Shown here in pieces: positions 28,607 through 37,054 of a stretch of DNA of 64,000 bases. Under the pieces are notes generated by a model. The model had not been told where the DNA came from. It ran no database searches and worked only from the letters and a program-made list of their open reading frames with translations. The translations under genes were made by a program, and so were the position numbers. Position 1 is the first letter of the stretch, and the number at the start of each line of letters is the position of its first letter. This stretch comes from VXNJ01 sp009840625 (GTDB lineage Bacteria > Chloroflexota > UBA11872 > VXNJ01): the NCBI GenBank assembly GCA_965207915.1, contig OZ242304.1, forward strand, positions 1,488,001 through 1,552,000. The letters run 5' to 3'.

Positions 28607-28867
28607 CAAAACACTATGCGGGATCTGCAATCCCGACTCGGCTAGTGGCTGCGGCGAGCTCACGTTCAATAGTCCGCGGCGACAAGCGCGACTAAGCCGA
28701 TCAATAGTGCCCCCGAGCGATAGCCTAAGGGGAACACTGGTCGCTCGGCGAGTCGGGATTGCGGCAACCGTGATTTCCATGGTGCCGCTCTCCGAGTTTC
28801 TCGTTTGAACGGGCGGAGTTGGCCTCCAATCCGACACTCGATATTCGACGTAAACGGATTTCAATTC

Positions 28868-29542
28868 ATGAACATTAGCGGCGACTTGGGGCGCAACGGC
28901 TTCGCCTTCGTTGCCGGTTGGCGCGCCTTGACCGACACCGAAAATGTCGTGCGCACATTGGGAACGGTGTGGGAGTTGGGGCCGACCTTCGAGCGGAGCG
29001 GCATTCCAGACATCCAAGAACTCTCACCGAAGAACTGCGGCAGCGCCCGCCCAAACAGTTACAGCAGCACCTTTGGCTTGTCTGAATTCCCACTCCATAC
29101 CGACCTCGCGCACTTGCGGCACCCGCCCCGCTATTTGGTGCTGCGTTGCATCAAGGGCTTCGCGAGCGTTCAAACGACGGTGGTGCGGGCGACTGATTTT
29201 GCCTCGACAGTTGGTCGCTCAAATGTCGAAAAGGCCCTCGTTCGGCCCAAACGGGCGCCGACGGGGCATAAGCTCTGCTTGCTTCCATTAAGGTTCCAGA
29301 TTGATGGAGGCGAAGCGATACGGTGGGATTCGGAATTCCTTGTGCCCATGAACAAGTCGGCGGAACGGATTGCACTCGCCTTTCGCGCGGCCGCGTGGGA
29401 GACTGCGATCACCATTCGGCTTGAGAACCCGGGCGACACGTTGATCGTCGACAACTACCACGCTTTGCACGGGAGGAGCGCCGTGCCGTCCCAGGCCATC
29501 GATCGGCGCATCGAGCGCGCGTACTTGAGCGAGATCTTTTGA
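28868..29542 (+). CDS. TauD/TfdA-like Fe(II)/2-oxoglutarate dioxygenase
   Basis: About 224 residues from the ATG at 28868 (a TTG at 28805 would add 21). The family's metal triad is visible: HxD in FPLHTDLAHL and the distal His in DNYHALHGR, with a following Arg-rich segment (DRRIERAYLSEIF) that should bind 2-oxoglutarate. The opening RNGFAFVAGWRAL resembles the start of TauD-like folds. Such enzymes hydroxylate small molecules or, in some branches, nucleic acid bases; the substrate here is unknown. Its stop overlaps the start of the HEPN/zinc-ribbon gene (TGATG), so the two are translationally coupled. It is the first gene inside the left transposon end. Confidence 0.78.
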   Translation: MNISGDLGRNGFAFVAGWRALTDTENVVRTLGTVWELGPTFERSGIPDIQELSPKNCGSARPNSYSSTFGLSEFPLHTDLAHLRHPPRYLVLRCIKGFASVQTTVVRATDFASTVGRSNVEKALVRPKRAPTGHKLCLLPLRFQIDGGEAIRWDSEFLVPMNKSAERIALAFRAAAWETAITIRLENPGDTLIVDNYHALHGRSAVPSQAIDRRIERAYLSEIF

Positions 29543-30504
29543 TGAGCGAGTCAGTGGGCGGCGAGTGGTCAACGGAATCCCTTTTTTGCAAGGCCCGCCT
29601 GTACGCGGAGCAAATGGAATCGTTTGCAAGCAGTGATTGGCGGTTCGCGTTCTGGTCCGCGCTGACCTTGGAGTTCGTAGGAAGATCCGCACTCGCCCAC
29701 ATCTCGCCGGTGTTGATCGCCGAGTCGAGAAACTGGCAAAACTTGCTTCACGCGCTCGGAAGAGAAACCACCGACCTGAAGGCCAGAAGGTCAATCCCGA
29801 CCGAGGCAGTCTTCGACAGGCTCGACAAATTGCTACCGGAATTCACGCCGGAGATGAAGCGGTTTTGCATAGTTCACCTTCAAAGGCGAAATGAGGAGCT
29901 GCACTCCGGCGCGATCGTCTTTGACGCGCTTAGCACGTCGGACTGGCTGCCGAAGTTCTATTGGGTTTGCGGCGCGTTGCTCGGATCTATGGATCGGAAA
30001 TTGAGCCAACTGATTGAGGATCCAGCGGCGACCGAATTGATTGACTCGTTGCAAGGCGAAGCTGGCGTCTCGGTGCGCAAGAGCATCGAGAATCGCGCCG
30101 GCGTCTGGGAGGAAATGACCGACGAAGAACGATCCGCGGCGTCCCGCCAGGCGGAGATTTGGGCCTCAAGGCGGCTGGGGCACCGGGTCCCATGTCCGTC
30201 CTGCAAATGCACGGCGCTGTTGCGCGGTACACCGCACGGCCGGGTGCATACAGAGGCAAACGATGAGGAGGTCGTACAACGGCAAGCCTACCTGCCGTCA
30301 AGCTTCCGGTGCGTTGCCTGCGACCTGCGGATTTCGGGGTATTCGAAGCTCATGGCTTGTGGCCTCGGCGATTCATTTACCTCAACGAGCGTTACCTCGC
30401 CCGAGGAGTTTTACGGCCTCTTCACTGAAGAGGACCTGGAAGAAGCGCGTGACGTAGCCGCTCGCGGCTACGGTGAAATCTACGAGCCCAACTTCAATGA
30501 TTGA
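29542..30504 (+). CDS. HEPN-like protein with C-terminal zinc ribbon
   Basis: A 320-residue protein not matched to a named gene. The N-terminal half is helical and contains RRNEELHSG near residues 117-125, which fits the RNxxxH (Rx4-6H) catalytic signature of HEPN ribonucleases; the preceding FAFWSALTLEFVGRSALAHI resembles the first HEPN helices. The C-terminal half has two Cys pairs (CPSCKC and CVACDL, about 40 residues apart), a zinc ribbon. The ATG shares one base with the stop of the dioxygenase gene. The pair has the layout of a toxin-type effector with a partner enzyme. Function is inference; the motifs are clear. Confidence 0.7.
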   Translation: MSESVGGEWSTESLFCKARLYAEQMESFASSDWRFAFWSALTLEFVGRSALAHISPVLIAESRNWQNLLHALGRETTDLKARRSIPTEAVFDRLDKLLPEFTPEMKRFCIVHLQRRNEELHSGAIVFDALSTSDWLPKFYWVCGALLGSMDRKLSQLIEDPAATELIDSLQGEAGVSVRKSIENRAGVWEEMTDEERSAASRQAEIWASRRLGHRVPCPSCKCTALLRGTPHGRVHTEANDEEVVQRQAYLPSSFRCVACDLRISGYSKLMACGLGDSFTSTSVTSPEEFYGLFTEEDLEEARDVAARGYGEIYEPNFND

Positions 30505-30621
30505 CGGTCGTAAAGGAGGAAAACTCAGACGGCAATTGGTTTCCACTAGGTATTCGTGAAGGGTAGTTTCTGATCACGATCGTGCACCGGATCTCGCACT
30601 GTGATTCGATTGAATCCGGGG

Positions 30622-31062
30622 TTAGGTGCTTGGATTCTGCTGGGAGCCGAAGTATTCCGAAAGTTTGGAGTCGAGGACCGTCGGGTCAGTGGTCTCGCAT
30701 TCCCAAATCGTTTCCACCCGCCATCCCATCGAAACCAGAAGGGCCTGCATTCGATTGTCCCGCGCAATGTTCGCCTCAAATTTCAGACCCCAATACTTCT
30801 CATTGGATTTCGGAAACGTCGCTCTCGAACACCCGGCGTGGCGATGCCAGAAGCACCCGTGCACGAACAATACGACTCGATGCTTGGCGAAAACGAGGTC
30901 GGGCGTACCTGGTAGATCACGTTGGTTTAGTCGAAATCTCAAACCCCGACGGTGCGCGGCTTTTCGCACCCGCAATTCCGGTGCGGTATTTCGGGATTTG
31001 ATGCGACTCATAACCCGTGACCGGTGTCGCTTTGAATCCACGCCCATCGAGCCGGATCTCAT
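30622..31062 (-). CDS. vsr: very short patch repair endonuclease
   Basis: A 146-residue Vsr endonuclease, the enzyme that nicks beside T:G mismatches formed by deamination of 5-methylcytosine. Conserved segments are RSRVMSRIKSRNTAPELRVR, GTPDLVFAKHRVVLFVHG, CFWHRHAGC (active-site and zinc region) and WECETTD. Full family length. Met6 (MGVDSKRHRS) is an alternative start that fits homologues better. The gene lies near two C5-cytosine methyltransferases in the same island, the expected context. It is transcribed convergently with the HEPN gene. Confidence 0.94.
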   Translation of the reverse strand: MRSGSMGVDSKRHRSRVMSRIKSRNTAPELRVRKAAHRRGLRFRLNQRDLPGTPDLVFAKHRVVLFVHGCFWHRHAGCSRATFPKSNEKYWGLKFEANIARDNRMQALLVSMGWRVETIWECETTDPTVLDSKLSEYFGSQQNPST

Positions 31063-31738
31063 TGCAATCGCGGCTCGATTCCTTGCACGCTCACCAGCCT
31101 GCCCGTCTTCGCCGCCAGCCGATTTTGGTTCGACGCACTGCGATTAAAGGGCGCCGCCCAATCTGCCACTGAATTGGCGAATGCGCCGAGCCCCAGTCGT
31201 CTCATTTCAATTCCGAGACGGAATAGATTGTGTGCTGCCAGGCGACCCGCAGCATACCGGCGCCTGCGATTGCGACACCGGGGGAATTGCCGCATTATTC
31301 TGCGAGTGGATCGAATCCCAATCGAGTTGCCTTCTGAATGCATTGTCAGACATTCAAACGGTAGTTGAATCCGATTATCGATTCGTCGGCGCCAAATCGC
31401 CCGCTGAATTGAAATTCATTTTCAATTGCGTACTACATGTTGCGCTTAATATCGACTATGCTCGATTGTATTTCCAGATTTTGCGATCGAATCACGCTAT
31501 TGCTGTGCCAACTCCGAAATGGAAGGGAGGGCATCCGGCTTCTAGACGCAAGTGCGGATTCCGTCGCAATCCTAAGGTTGGCAGTCCTATCGTGGATCGG
31601 CGCTTGCAATGTTCGAATCGATTGCGATCGCTACACGAAGCATCGAGTCCTCTCGTCGGGTCCCAGAAACCCTCTGAAGTGTTGCCGAATCGCGATCACC
31701 TACCTTGAACTCACGCCAGTACTGACCGGATAGCCCCG
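31063..31738. other. intergenic region of the island between vsr and the C5-methyltransferase
   Basis: About 680 nt. A plus-strand open frame at 31181-31708 (175 codons) is present, but it has no recognisable family, a Ser/Arg/Cys-rich composition and no ribosome-binding site, so it is not called. The stretch is rich in GAATCG/CGATTC words. No clear RNA gene was found. It should contain promoters for vsr and the methyltransferase-endonuclease pair. Confidence 0.4.
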
Positions 31739-32776
31739 ATGCTCAAGGCGCTTAGCCTCTTTTCCGGCGCGGGTGGGATGGATATCGGCGTTGATTCCGC
31801 AGGATACAAGACAGTCTGTTCAATCGAAGTCGATCCGCACTGTGCTGCGACGCTCCGATTGAACGCAAGGTCCAAGACCGTTTGGCAAGTCGACGTGCGG
31901 GCGTTGGACGTGCAAGGCGTGAGCGTCAGTCTAGATCTGGAGCCAGGCGAACTCCAGCTCCTTTACGGCGGCCCGCCTTGCCAACCCTTTAGCCAAATCG
32001 GCAAGAAAAGAGGCTTCGCTGATCCCCGCGGCGAACTCTCGTTCGAAATGGTGCGATTCGCGGCTCACTTCCGCCCCGCGGCGATTTTCATGGAACAAGT
32101 GCCGAGATTTCTCAAGACCAACGTCGATATGTTCGACGCTATGGAGGACGTGCTCGCTCGCGAATTCCACCGTATCGGGTACGAGATGCACGCTGGCGTC
32201 TTGGACGCTTCCGAATTTGGAGTACCGCAGAAGCGCAAGCGGGCGATCGTCGTGTGCACGCCGATTGGGGCGGAGTTCAGCTTCCCGGAACCGCGATCGA
32301 GCAAGCCCCCGAACGTTGGAGACGCGATAGGCGATTTGCCTCCCGCGGTAGTTCCGGATGCCGAACCGCTGGTTCCCAACCACATCGACATCACTCCGCC
32401 TAGAGATAGGGAGCGAATCTCCTACGTGCCGGAAGGCCAATGGCTATCGAAAGCCGAAGGTGCGCCCGCTAGCGCCGTTCAGCGGCTAACTCGGAAGGAC
32501 ACGACGAAGTTCCGGCGGCTAGACCGCACCCTTCCATCCCTCACGCTTCGGTGCGGCGAAGCGCTATACCACCCGACCGAAGACCGATATCTGACACCGA
32601 GGGAGTCGGCGCGAATTCAGGGATTTGCAGACAATCACGTATTCGTCGGCCCTATTCGTCGCCGAAGCGGATCCGTCAAAGACTTGGATCAACACCGGCA
32701 GGTGGCGAACGCGGTCCCGCCGCCGTTGGCGAAGGTTATTGCGAGTTCGATTGCCCAATCGCTATGCCTCGCGTAA
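31739..32776 (+). CDS. C5-cytosine DNA methyltransferase (type II)
   Basis: A 345-residue m5C methyltransferase. Motif I is LSLFSGAGGMDIG at the N-terminus, motif IV with the nucleophilic Cys is LYGGPPCQPFSQIGKK, motif VI is IFMEQVP (usually ENV), motif VIII is PQKRKRAIVV, and motifs IX-X are present (RQVANAVPPPLA). The target-recognition region between VIII and IX is short, about 85 residues. The end overlaps the NotI-like endonuclease gene by 13 nt, indicating a type II restriction-modification pair. Start at ATG 31739. Confidence 0.94.
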   Translation: MLKALSLFSGAGGMDIGVDSAGYKTVCSIEVDPHCAATLRLNARSKTVWQVDVRALDVQGVSVSLDLEPGELQLLYGGPPCQPFSQIGKKRGFADPRGELSFEMVRFAAHFRPAAIFMEQVPRFLKTNVDMFDAMEDVLAREFHRIGYEMHAGVLDASEFGVPQKRKRAIVVCTPIGAEFSFPEPRSSKPPNVGDAIGDLPPAVVPDAEPLVPNHIDITPPRDRERISYVPEGQWLSKAEGAPASAVQRLTRKDTTKFRRLDRTLPSLTLRCGEALYHPTEDRYLTPRESARIQGFADNHVFVGPIRRRSGSVKDLDQHRQVANAVPPPLAKVIASSIAQSLCLA

Positions 32777-33720
32777 AGGAATTGTTCGGGCGGGAATTGA
32801 CGCGTAGCGGCGCTGGCGGCGACAAGATGCGGGGCGCTCGTTGCCCGCACATGGGCAAGCTTTGCGACGGGGGAGGCAACCGTGACATGGTTCGGTGGCC
32901 TGCGGGGGATCAGCCGCTCGTATCGCTGTTCGATTCTTCGGTCGGAGAACAATCCGACGGTTTCATACCGTGTGGCGTGTGCAGCGTTCGAGTTGGTGCC
33001 GGGGACCGGACGGTGGACTGGGCGGTGTGCCCTCGTCGGCTGCTGACGTTTGATTGGAGCGGTAGCTCTCCGAGTCAAAAACCGCTGAGAGACAGAGTGT
33101 TGGCTTTGGCCGGATTCAAGTCCGGAGAGCGCGTCAGAGTCTGGTCGGAAATCACATTGTCGGACAAGCCAAACAACGTCAATCTCCGGGTCGATTACGT
33201 GTTACGCAAGCGTCAGGGTCCGCCGGTCATGGTCGAAATCATGACCGCATCGACTTCGGGCGGCAACAAGAAAAAACGCACCGACATGCAGTCGGCGTTC
33301 TGTGACGCTGTGTTGTACGCGCACGGATTGCTTACCGAGCGCAGGGGTTCCCCGGGAGTGAACGTGCGGCAGGTCTGGGCGCGGATGGCCTCGCAATTGA
33401 TCGTCAAGTCAGAAATCGCGAACCATTGGGGCGGATGCGCGGTGTGGGTAGTCCAGGACTCATTGATCGATTACATCGAATCGACTACGGGATTGCGCGT
33501 CGCGGATTTGCGGTCAGACACGTGGCGCTTGGGAGAGGTCAACGTAGTGTCCGCAAACATCAACGATCCAGCGGACTTGAAGTTGTACGCGGGTCCGATT
33601 CGCTCCGGCGATGGGGCCGCTTGCTGGATTGACTTGTTGAGCGCTCCAGGCATGCCCAGACTGGACCGTTTAACTGGCCAATTGGAGTTCGATTCGGCAG
33701 TAGCGACGATTCGAGTTTGA
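32764..33720 (+). CDS. NotI-like type II restriction endonuclease
   Basis: About 318 residues from the ATG at 32764, which overlaps the methyltransferase end by 13 nt. The N-terminal half has a Cys4 layout like NotI, whose four Cys bind iron: CPHMGKLC, then PCGVCSVRV and DWAVCPRRLL. The nuclease core has RVDYVL, then a strand ending VEIMTAS, matching the Asp...Glu-x-Gln/Met-Thr arrangement of the NotI PD-(D/E)XK variant. The recognition site cannot be read from sequence. A frame extending back to 32551 is antiparallel in meaning to the methyltransferase and is not used. Recognition of NotI similarity is from memory of motif spacing and should be tested by profile search. Confidence 0.75.
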   Translation: MPRVKELFGRELTRSGAGGDKMRGARCPHMGKLCDGGGNRDMVRWPAGDQPLVSLFDSSVGEQSDGFIPCGVCSVRVGAGDRTVDWAVCPRRLLTFDWSGSSPSQKPLRDRVLALAGFKSGERVRVWSEITLSDKPNNVNLRVDYVLRKRQGPPVMVEIMTASTSGGNKKKRTDMQSAFCDAVLYAHGLLTERRGSPGVNVRQVWARMASQLIVKSEIANHWGGCAVWVVQDSLIDYIESTTGLRVADLRSDTWRLGEVNVVSANINDPADLKLYAGPIRSGDGAACWIDLLSAPGMPRLDRLTGQLEFDSAVATIRV

Positions 33721-33912
33721 TCGTTCGAATCGCCTTGACCGAGTCCAATCACTATCGTGTAGGCGGCCGTTGAGATTCGAAGCGATCGGCCAATCGTGCG
33801 CAATTGGCGTGGATTTGAGCTGCGCAGTTCGTTGCGCCGAGGGCATCCGCGATCAGTAATTGGCGTAGGATACGCTCACGCCCGGTTCGACCAACAGCTA
33901 CGTACGGACTTT

Positions 33913-34782
33913 TCAAATCTGAGAGAAGAACTGCTGGTCTATCGTGAGCGACTGCACCATCTGCGACTGAACGCCGAGATTCAATTTGGCGAGGATGCCG
34001 CATAGTTCTTGACCGTCGAGTAAATCGATGGCGGGCGCCCCGTCGCGAACGGCTTCCCGTTGCGCGCTCGGACTGAATCGACCGGTCGTCAAGAACAGAC
34101 CCTTTTCGGCGCGCCCAACCATCGCGCCCCTGAAATCACGGATCATTCCGGCGCCAACTGCACCCTCGTACCGCTTGCATTGAAATACGACTTGAAATGA
34201 AATTAGGTTGAGGCGCAATACCCCGACTCCGTCGATGCCGCCATCGCCGGTTCTCCCTGTGACTGCCACTTGAGTGAATCCGCTTTCGCGCAATACCCGC
34301 TGGCAAAGACGCTCGAACGCGTCAGGCGTCAAGTCTTTCATTGCGGACAACAACGCGTCCTGCCAGGAGTCCCCCGCTTGTTCGTCGACAGGTTCGTCCT
34401 GCATCCCGGATGCCCGATTTCGCAAGCCAGCCAGGTAGCTTCGGACGTGCTCCTGGATTTGCGCCCTCGCGGAAGGTTCCTTTTGACCGAGCAATCTCCG
34501 TCCGATTTCTGTGACGGACCAAACCGCTCGTCCGCTGTTGGCAATGGCCGACATCGTGTGGAGGTAAGTACGAGTCCACCCAAGCTGGTACTCGAATTCA
34601 GACTGGCGGCTGCCGGACCGGGACCGATGAGGAATTTCCAAAACCTGATCAGGTATTTCCATGAACCTGGCCACGCCCTCGGCGATTTCCCGGTTGGATG
34701 CCGAGCCTCCGAGCGATTGCATCACCACCAGGGTCGGCCACGCCATTTCACCGCGTGACGGTACCCTGGTCACGAATCGCAA
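33913..34782 (-). CDS. Mrr-type restriction endonuclease
   Basis: A 289-residue Mrr family protein. The N-terminal winged-helix (Mrr_N) domain runs from MAWPTLVVMQSLGG to WSVTEIGRRLL. The C-terminal nuclease core starts LTPDAFERLCQRVLRESGF and contains the active site GDGGIDGVG and FQCKRYEG, the Asp...QxK form of PD-(D/E)XK. Mrr enzymes often cut DNA carrying foreign methylation. Met13 (34746) is a likely true start. It is the last gene of a minus-strand operon after the frameshifted methyltransferase (81-nt gap), kinase and receiver genes. Confidence 0.9.
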   Translation of the reverse strand: MRFVTRVPSRGEMAWPTLVVMQSLGGSASNREIAEGVARFMEIPDQVLEIPHRSRSGSRQSEFEYQLGWTRTYLHTMSAIANSGRAVWSVTEIGRRLLGQKEPSARAQIQEHVRSYLAGLRNRASGMQDEPVDEQAGDSWQDALLSAMKDLTPDAFERLCQRVLRESGFTQVAVTGRTGDGGIDGVGVLRLNLISFQVVFQCKRYEGAVGAGMIRDFRGAMVGRAEKGLFLTTGRFSPSAQREAVRDGAPAIDLLDGQELCGILAKLNLGVQSQMVQSLTIDQQFFSQI

Positions 34783-34863
34783 TCCACTAACTAAAGGTTT
34801 TCGAAAAGAACATTATGCCCGACTCGGCTCAGATGGGTAGGAATTGAAATCGCAACTGATGAA

Positions 34864-35888
34864 CTAGTCAACCGCTGCCGCGGCCGCTCGCCCTAGCGCT
34901 TCCGCGAACTTGACTGGGACCGCGTTGCCGATCCAACGAGCGATGCCGTTGTTCGTCCCCACGAATTCGTACTCGTCTGGAAAAGTCTGAATGGCCGCAG
35001 CTTCCCTGAGGCTAATCGCCCGATCCTGGACTGGGTGGCCGAATCGGCCATTCGAGTAACTATTGCAGCGGCTTGTGAGCGTCGGGGCAACCCGATCCCA
35101 CGACATCCGCCCGTACACATCGCTGAATCCGGCCAAGCCCGCGTGGCACTTCAACCGCAGTTCTTTCGGCCATTCGCGGCGGCTGCCGCCATCCGCCGGT
35201 GTCGCGCGAATGCGCCTCATGTTCATCGCGGACAAACCCGCCGCGTGGTGGTTTGGCAGACTTTCATCTCCCTCCCCGGCCCCGATAGGGGGAAAGTGCT
35301 CGATCGCATGCCTGACCGTCGCCGGGTTTGCGAGGCGATCGTGCATCGGGCTTGGCAAATGGGCAGCGGCGCCAAGGACGGCGACCAACACGAATCGCCG
35401 GCGATGTTGCGGAACGCCGAAGTCTCTGGCATTGAGAACGCCTGGATCGCATTCGTATCCGAGGTCGCTCAGCGTTTTCAAGAACCTACGGAGGGAGCTA
35501 AATCCGGGAACATCTGCAATTCCGGGCACGTTCTCCATCAACACGACTTTCGGCTCGAATTCTCGGACTAGCCGAGCGAATTGGCTGAGCAGCGTGCCTT
35601 CCGCACGCCTTCGAGGGGCCGTCCGCGGCCGTTGTTCGAGAACGGCTGGCAAGGAGCGCAACCCGCCAACAGCAATTCGTCTCCGCGAAAGTCGCCTATT
35701 TTCCCGCGGATTTCATCGCCGGTTATTGAACGCAAATCGGCAGACAGGAACGCGGCTTCGGGATTATTCTTCTCGTATGTGGCGCGAACTGCCTCGTCCT
35801 CGTCGACACCAGCGACGACATCCCACCCGGCGTTTCTCAATCCCAGCGTGAGTCCGCCAGCGCCGCAAAAGAGGTCGATCGCTTTCAT
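34864..35888 (-). pseudogene. C5-cytosine DNA methyltransferase with frameshift
   Basis: Two overlapping frames together make a normal m5C methyltransferase of about 340 residues. The first, from the ATG at 35888, gives MKAIDLFCGAGGLTLGLRNA (motif I) and LLAGCAPCQPFSNNGRGR (motif IV with catalytic Cys). The second supplies KVVLMENVPGIADVPGF (motif VI), FGVPQHRRRFVLV (VIII) and ARWIGNAVPVKFAEAL (X). The break lies at about 35590-35620, just after motif IV, and needs one base lost or two gained. The span is not a multiple of three. It may be a true mutation or an assembly error. It starts 2 nt after the receiver-gene stop. Confidence 0.85.
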
Positions 35889-35890
35889 GG

Positions 35891-37054
35891 TTAGACGCAA
35901 CCATCCAAGCGCATGGAGATTTGGTCTATCCACTCATCGACGTCGATCTCTGGAATGCCAGGTCGGCCCGCCACCCTCAGATTCGCCCAGACGACCAATT
36001 CACGAAATGGACTGTCGGTCGAGGCGATCCGCCGGTACATTTGCCCGTCTTCGCCATTCTGTTGAGCGGCGTCGCATTGAATTCGGTCCCAGGGAATCAG
36101 TTCGAGCCGCCGAAGGTTCGCCAACATAAGCGGTACATGGCCATGGAATTGCGGAATCGGAACATATGGGCCGACGATTCCTTCTCGAAAAGAGTCCCTC
36201 AATATGTTCCGGCGTCGCTTCAAGTCCCTTCTGCTCAAACCAGGCCCCGTCTTGACGCGTCCGCCAAGGTCATGCGGGGGTTCGCATCTCGCCACTAGGA
36301 CTTCGTTGGTTTTCGGGGGCTTTCGACCGTGCCGTACGAGGTCGCAAGAGGGAGTCAGAACCAATCTGAACGCGTCCTCAGCGGACCACGCGGCATCCGC
36401 CAATCGGAGCAAGTCCGCGGTCAGCAGGTAGTCGCCTAACGGCGGAACGATGAATCGTTCCCAGGCCTTTAGGCCGCCGCCGCCGATCTCGCCAGCGTCG
36501 ACTTGAGCCGCTACCAATCTACGGACCGCACGCTGGAGGATCGCGCTCCCAATTTCGCCATTGGCTGGATCGAATTGGTCGCGAAAGGACTGCACTGACT
36601 CATCGAGAGCGTTTCGAATGCGTCGGTCGAATTCCTCGTGGACTGAACGGATCACGAGGGCTATCGACACGAATGCTCGGAGCCGGGCTAACACGATCGC
36701 TTCGCTATTCAACCCCTTGTCCACTTGTACCACGAACGGGTGTTCGCCGAAATCGCGCCTGGATTCGAACCCGGTATAGACGACGATCGGGCAGAACCAA
36801 ATGTTCCTGATCTGTTCGTACGAGCTGTTGCCTGCGGCGGATTCGCCTGAAATCTCCCCGTCGACCAAATCCAATACCACCATGTCTGGTCGGAATTGAC
36901 TCAACGTGGCGGCTTCATCACCGAATCCTCGGGTTACCACCTCCCAGCGCAGGCCGGCGGCATCGGAGGAATCCGATTGCTCGATCTCCTCTCGCAGCGT
37001 CTCGCGAAGCGGCGCGTCATCGTCGATTACCAGGACCCGCAACGTTCCGCTCAC
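35891..37054 (-). CDS. receiver-domain protein with uncharacterised C-terminal domain
   Basis: A 387-residue protein. Residues 1-130 form a complete response-regulator receiver: LVIDDDAPLR (acidic pocket), VVLDLVDGE (phosphoacceptor Asp), VVYTGF (Thr) and VQVDKGL (Lys). The remaining 250 or so residues have no DNA-binding domain I can recognise; they include LVLTPSCDLVRHGRKPPKTN and LVARCEP, and a C-terminal WIDQISMRLD. Its GTG overlaps the kinase stop by 4 nt and a C5-methyltransferase follows 2 nt after its end. The output is thus probably protein-protein control of the neighbouring restriction enzymes rather than transcription, which is inference. Confidence 0.8.
   Translation of the reverse strand: MSGTLRVLVIDDDAPLRETLREEIEQSDSSDAAGLRWEVVTRGFGDEAATLSQFRPDMVVLDLVDGEISGESAAGNSSYEQIRNIWFCPIVVYTGFESRRDFGEHPFVVQVDKGLNSEAIVLARLRAFVSIALVIRSVHEEFDRRIRNALDESVQSFRDQFDPANGEIGSAILQRAVRRLVAAQVDAGEIGGGGLKAWERFIVPPLGDYLLTADLLRLADAAWSAEDAFRLVLTPSCDLVRHGRKPPKTNEVLVARCEPPHDLGGRVKTGPGLSRRDLKRRRNILRDSFREGIVGPYVPIPQFHGHVPLMLANLRRLELIPWDRIQCDAAQQNGEDGQMYRRIASTDSPFRELVVWANLRVAGRPGIPEIDVDEWIDQISMRLDGCV

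Noticed and set aside
28469..29017. Minus-strand frame of 182 codons crossing the left transposon junction
   Set aside because: Its first half is antisense to the dioxygenase gene and its second half is PKS dehydratase remnant. It is a chance fusion made by the insertion.
31060..31150. tRNA-like sequence near the vsr start (T-arm-like GGAATCGAGCC on the minus strand)
   Set aside because: No acceptor or anticodon stem could be formed.
31181..31708. Plus-strand frame of 175 codons between vsr and the methyltransferase
   Set aside because: No family, no ribosome-binding site, odd composition. Kept only as an intergenic note.
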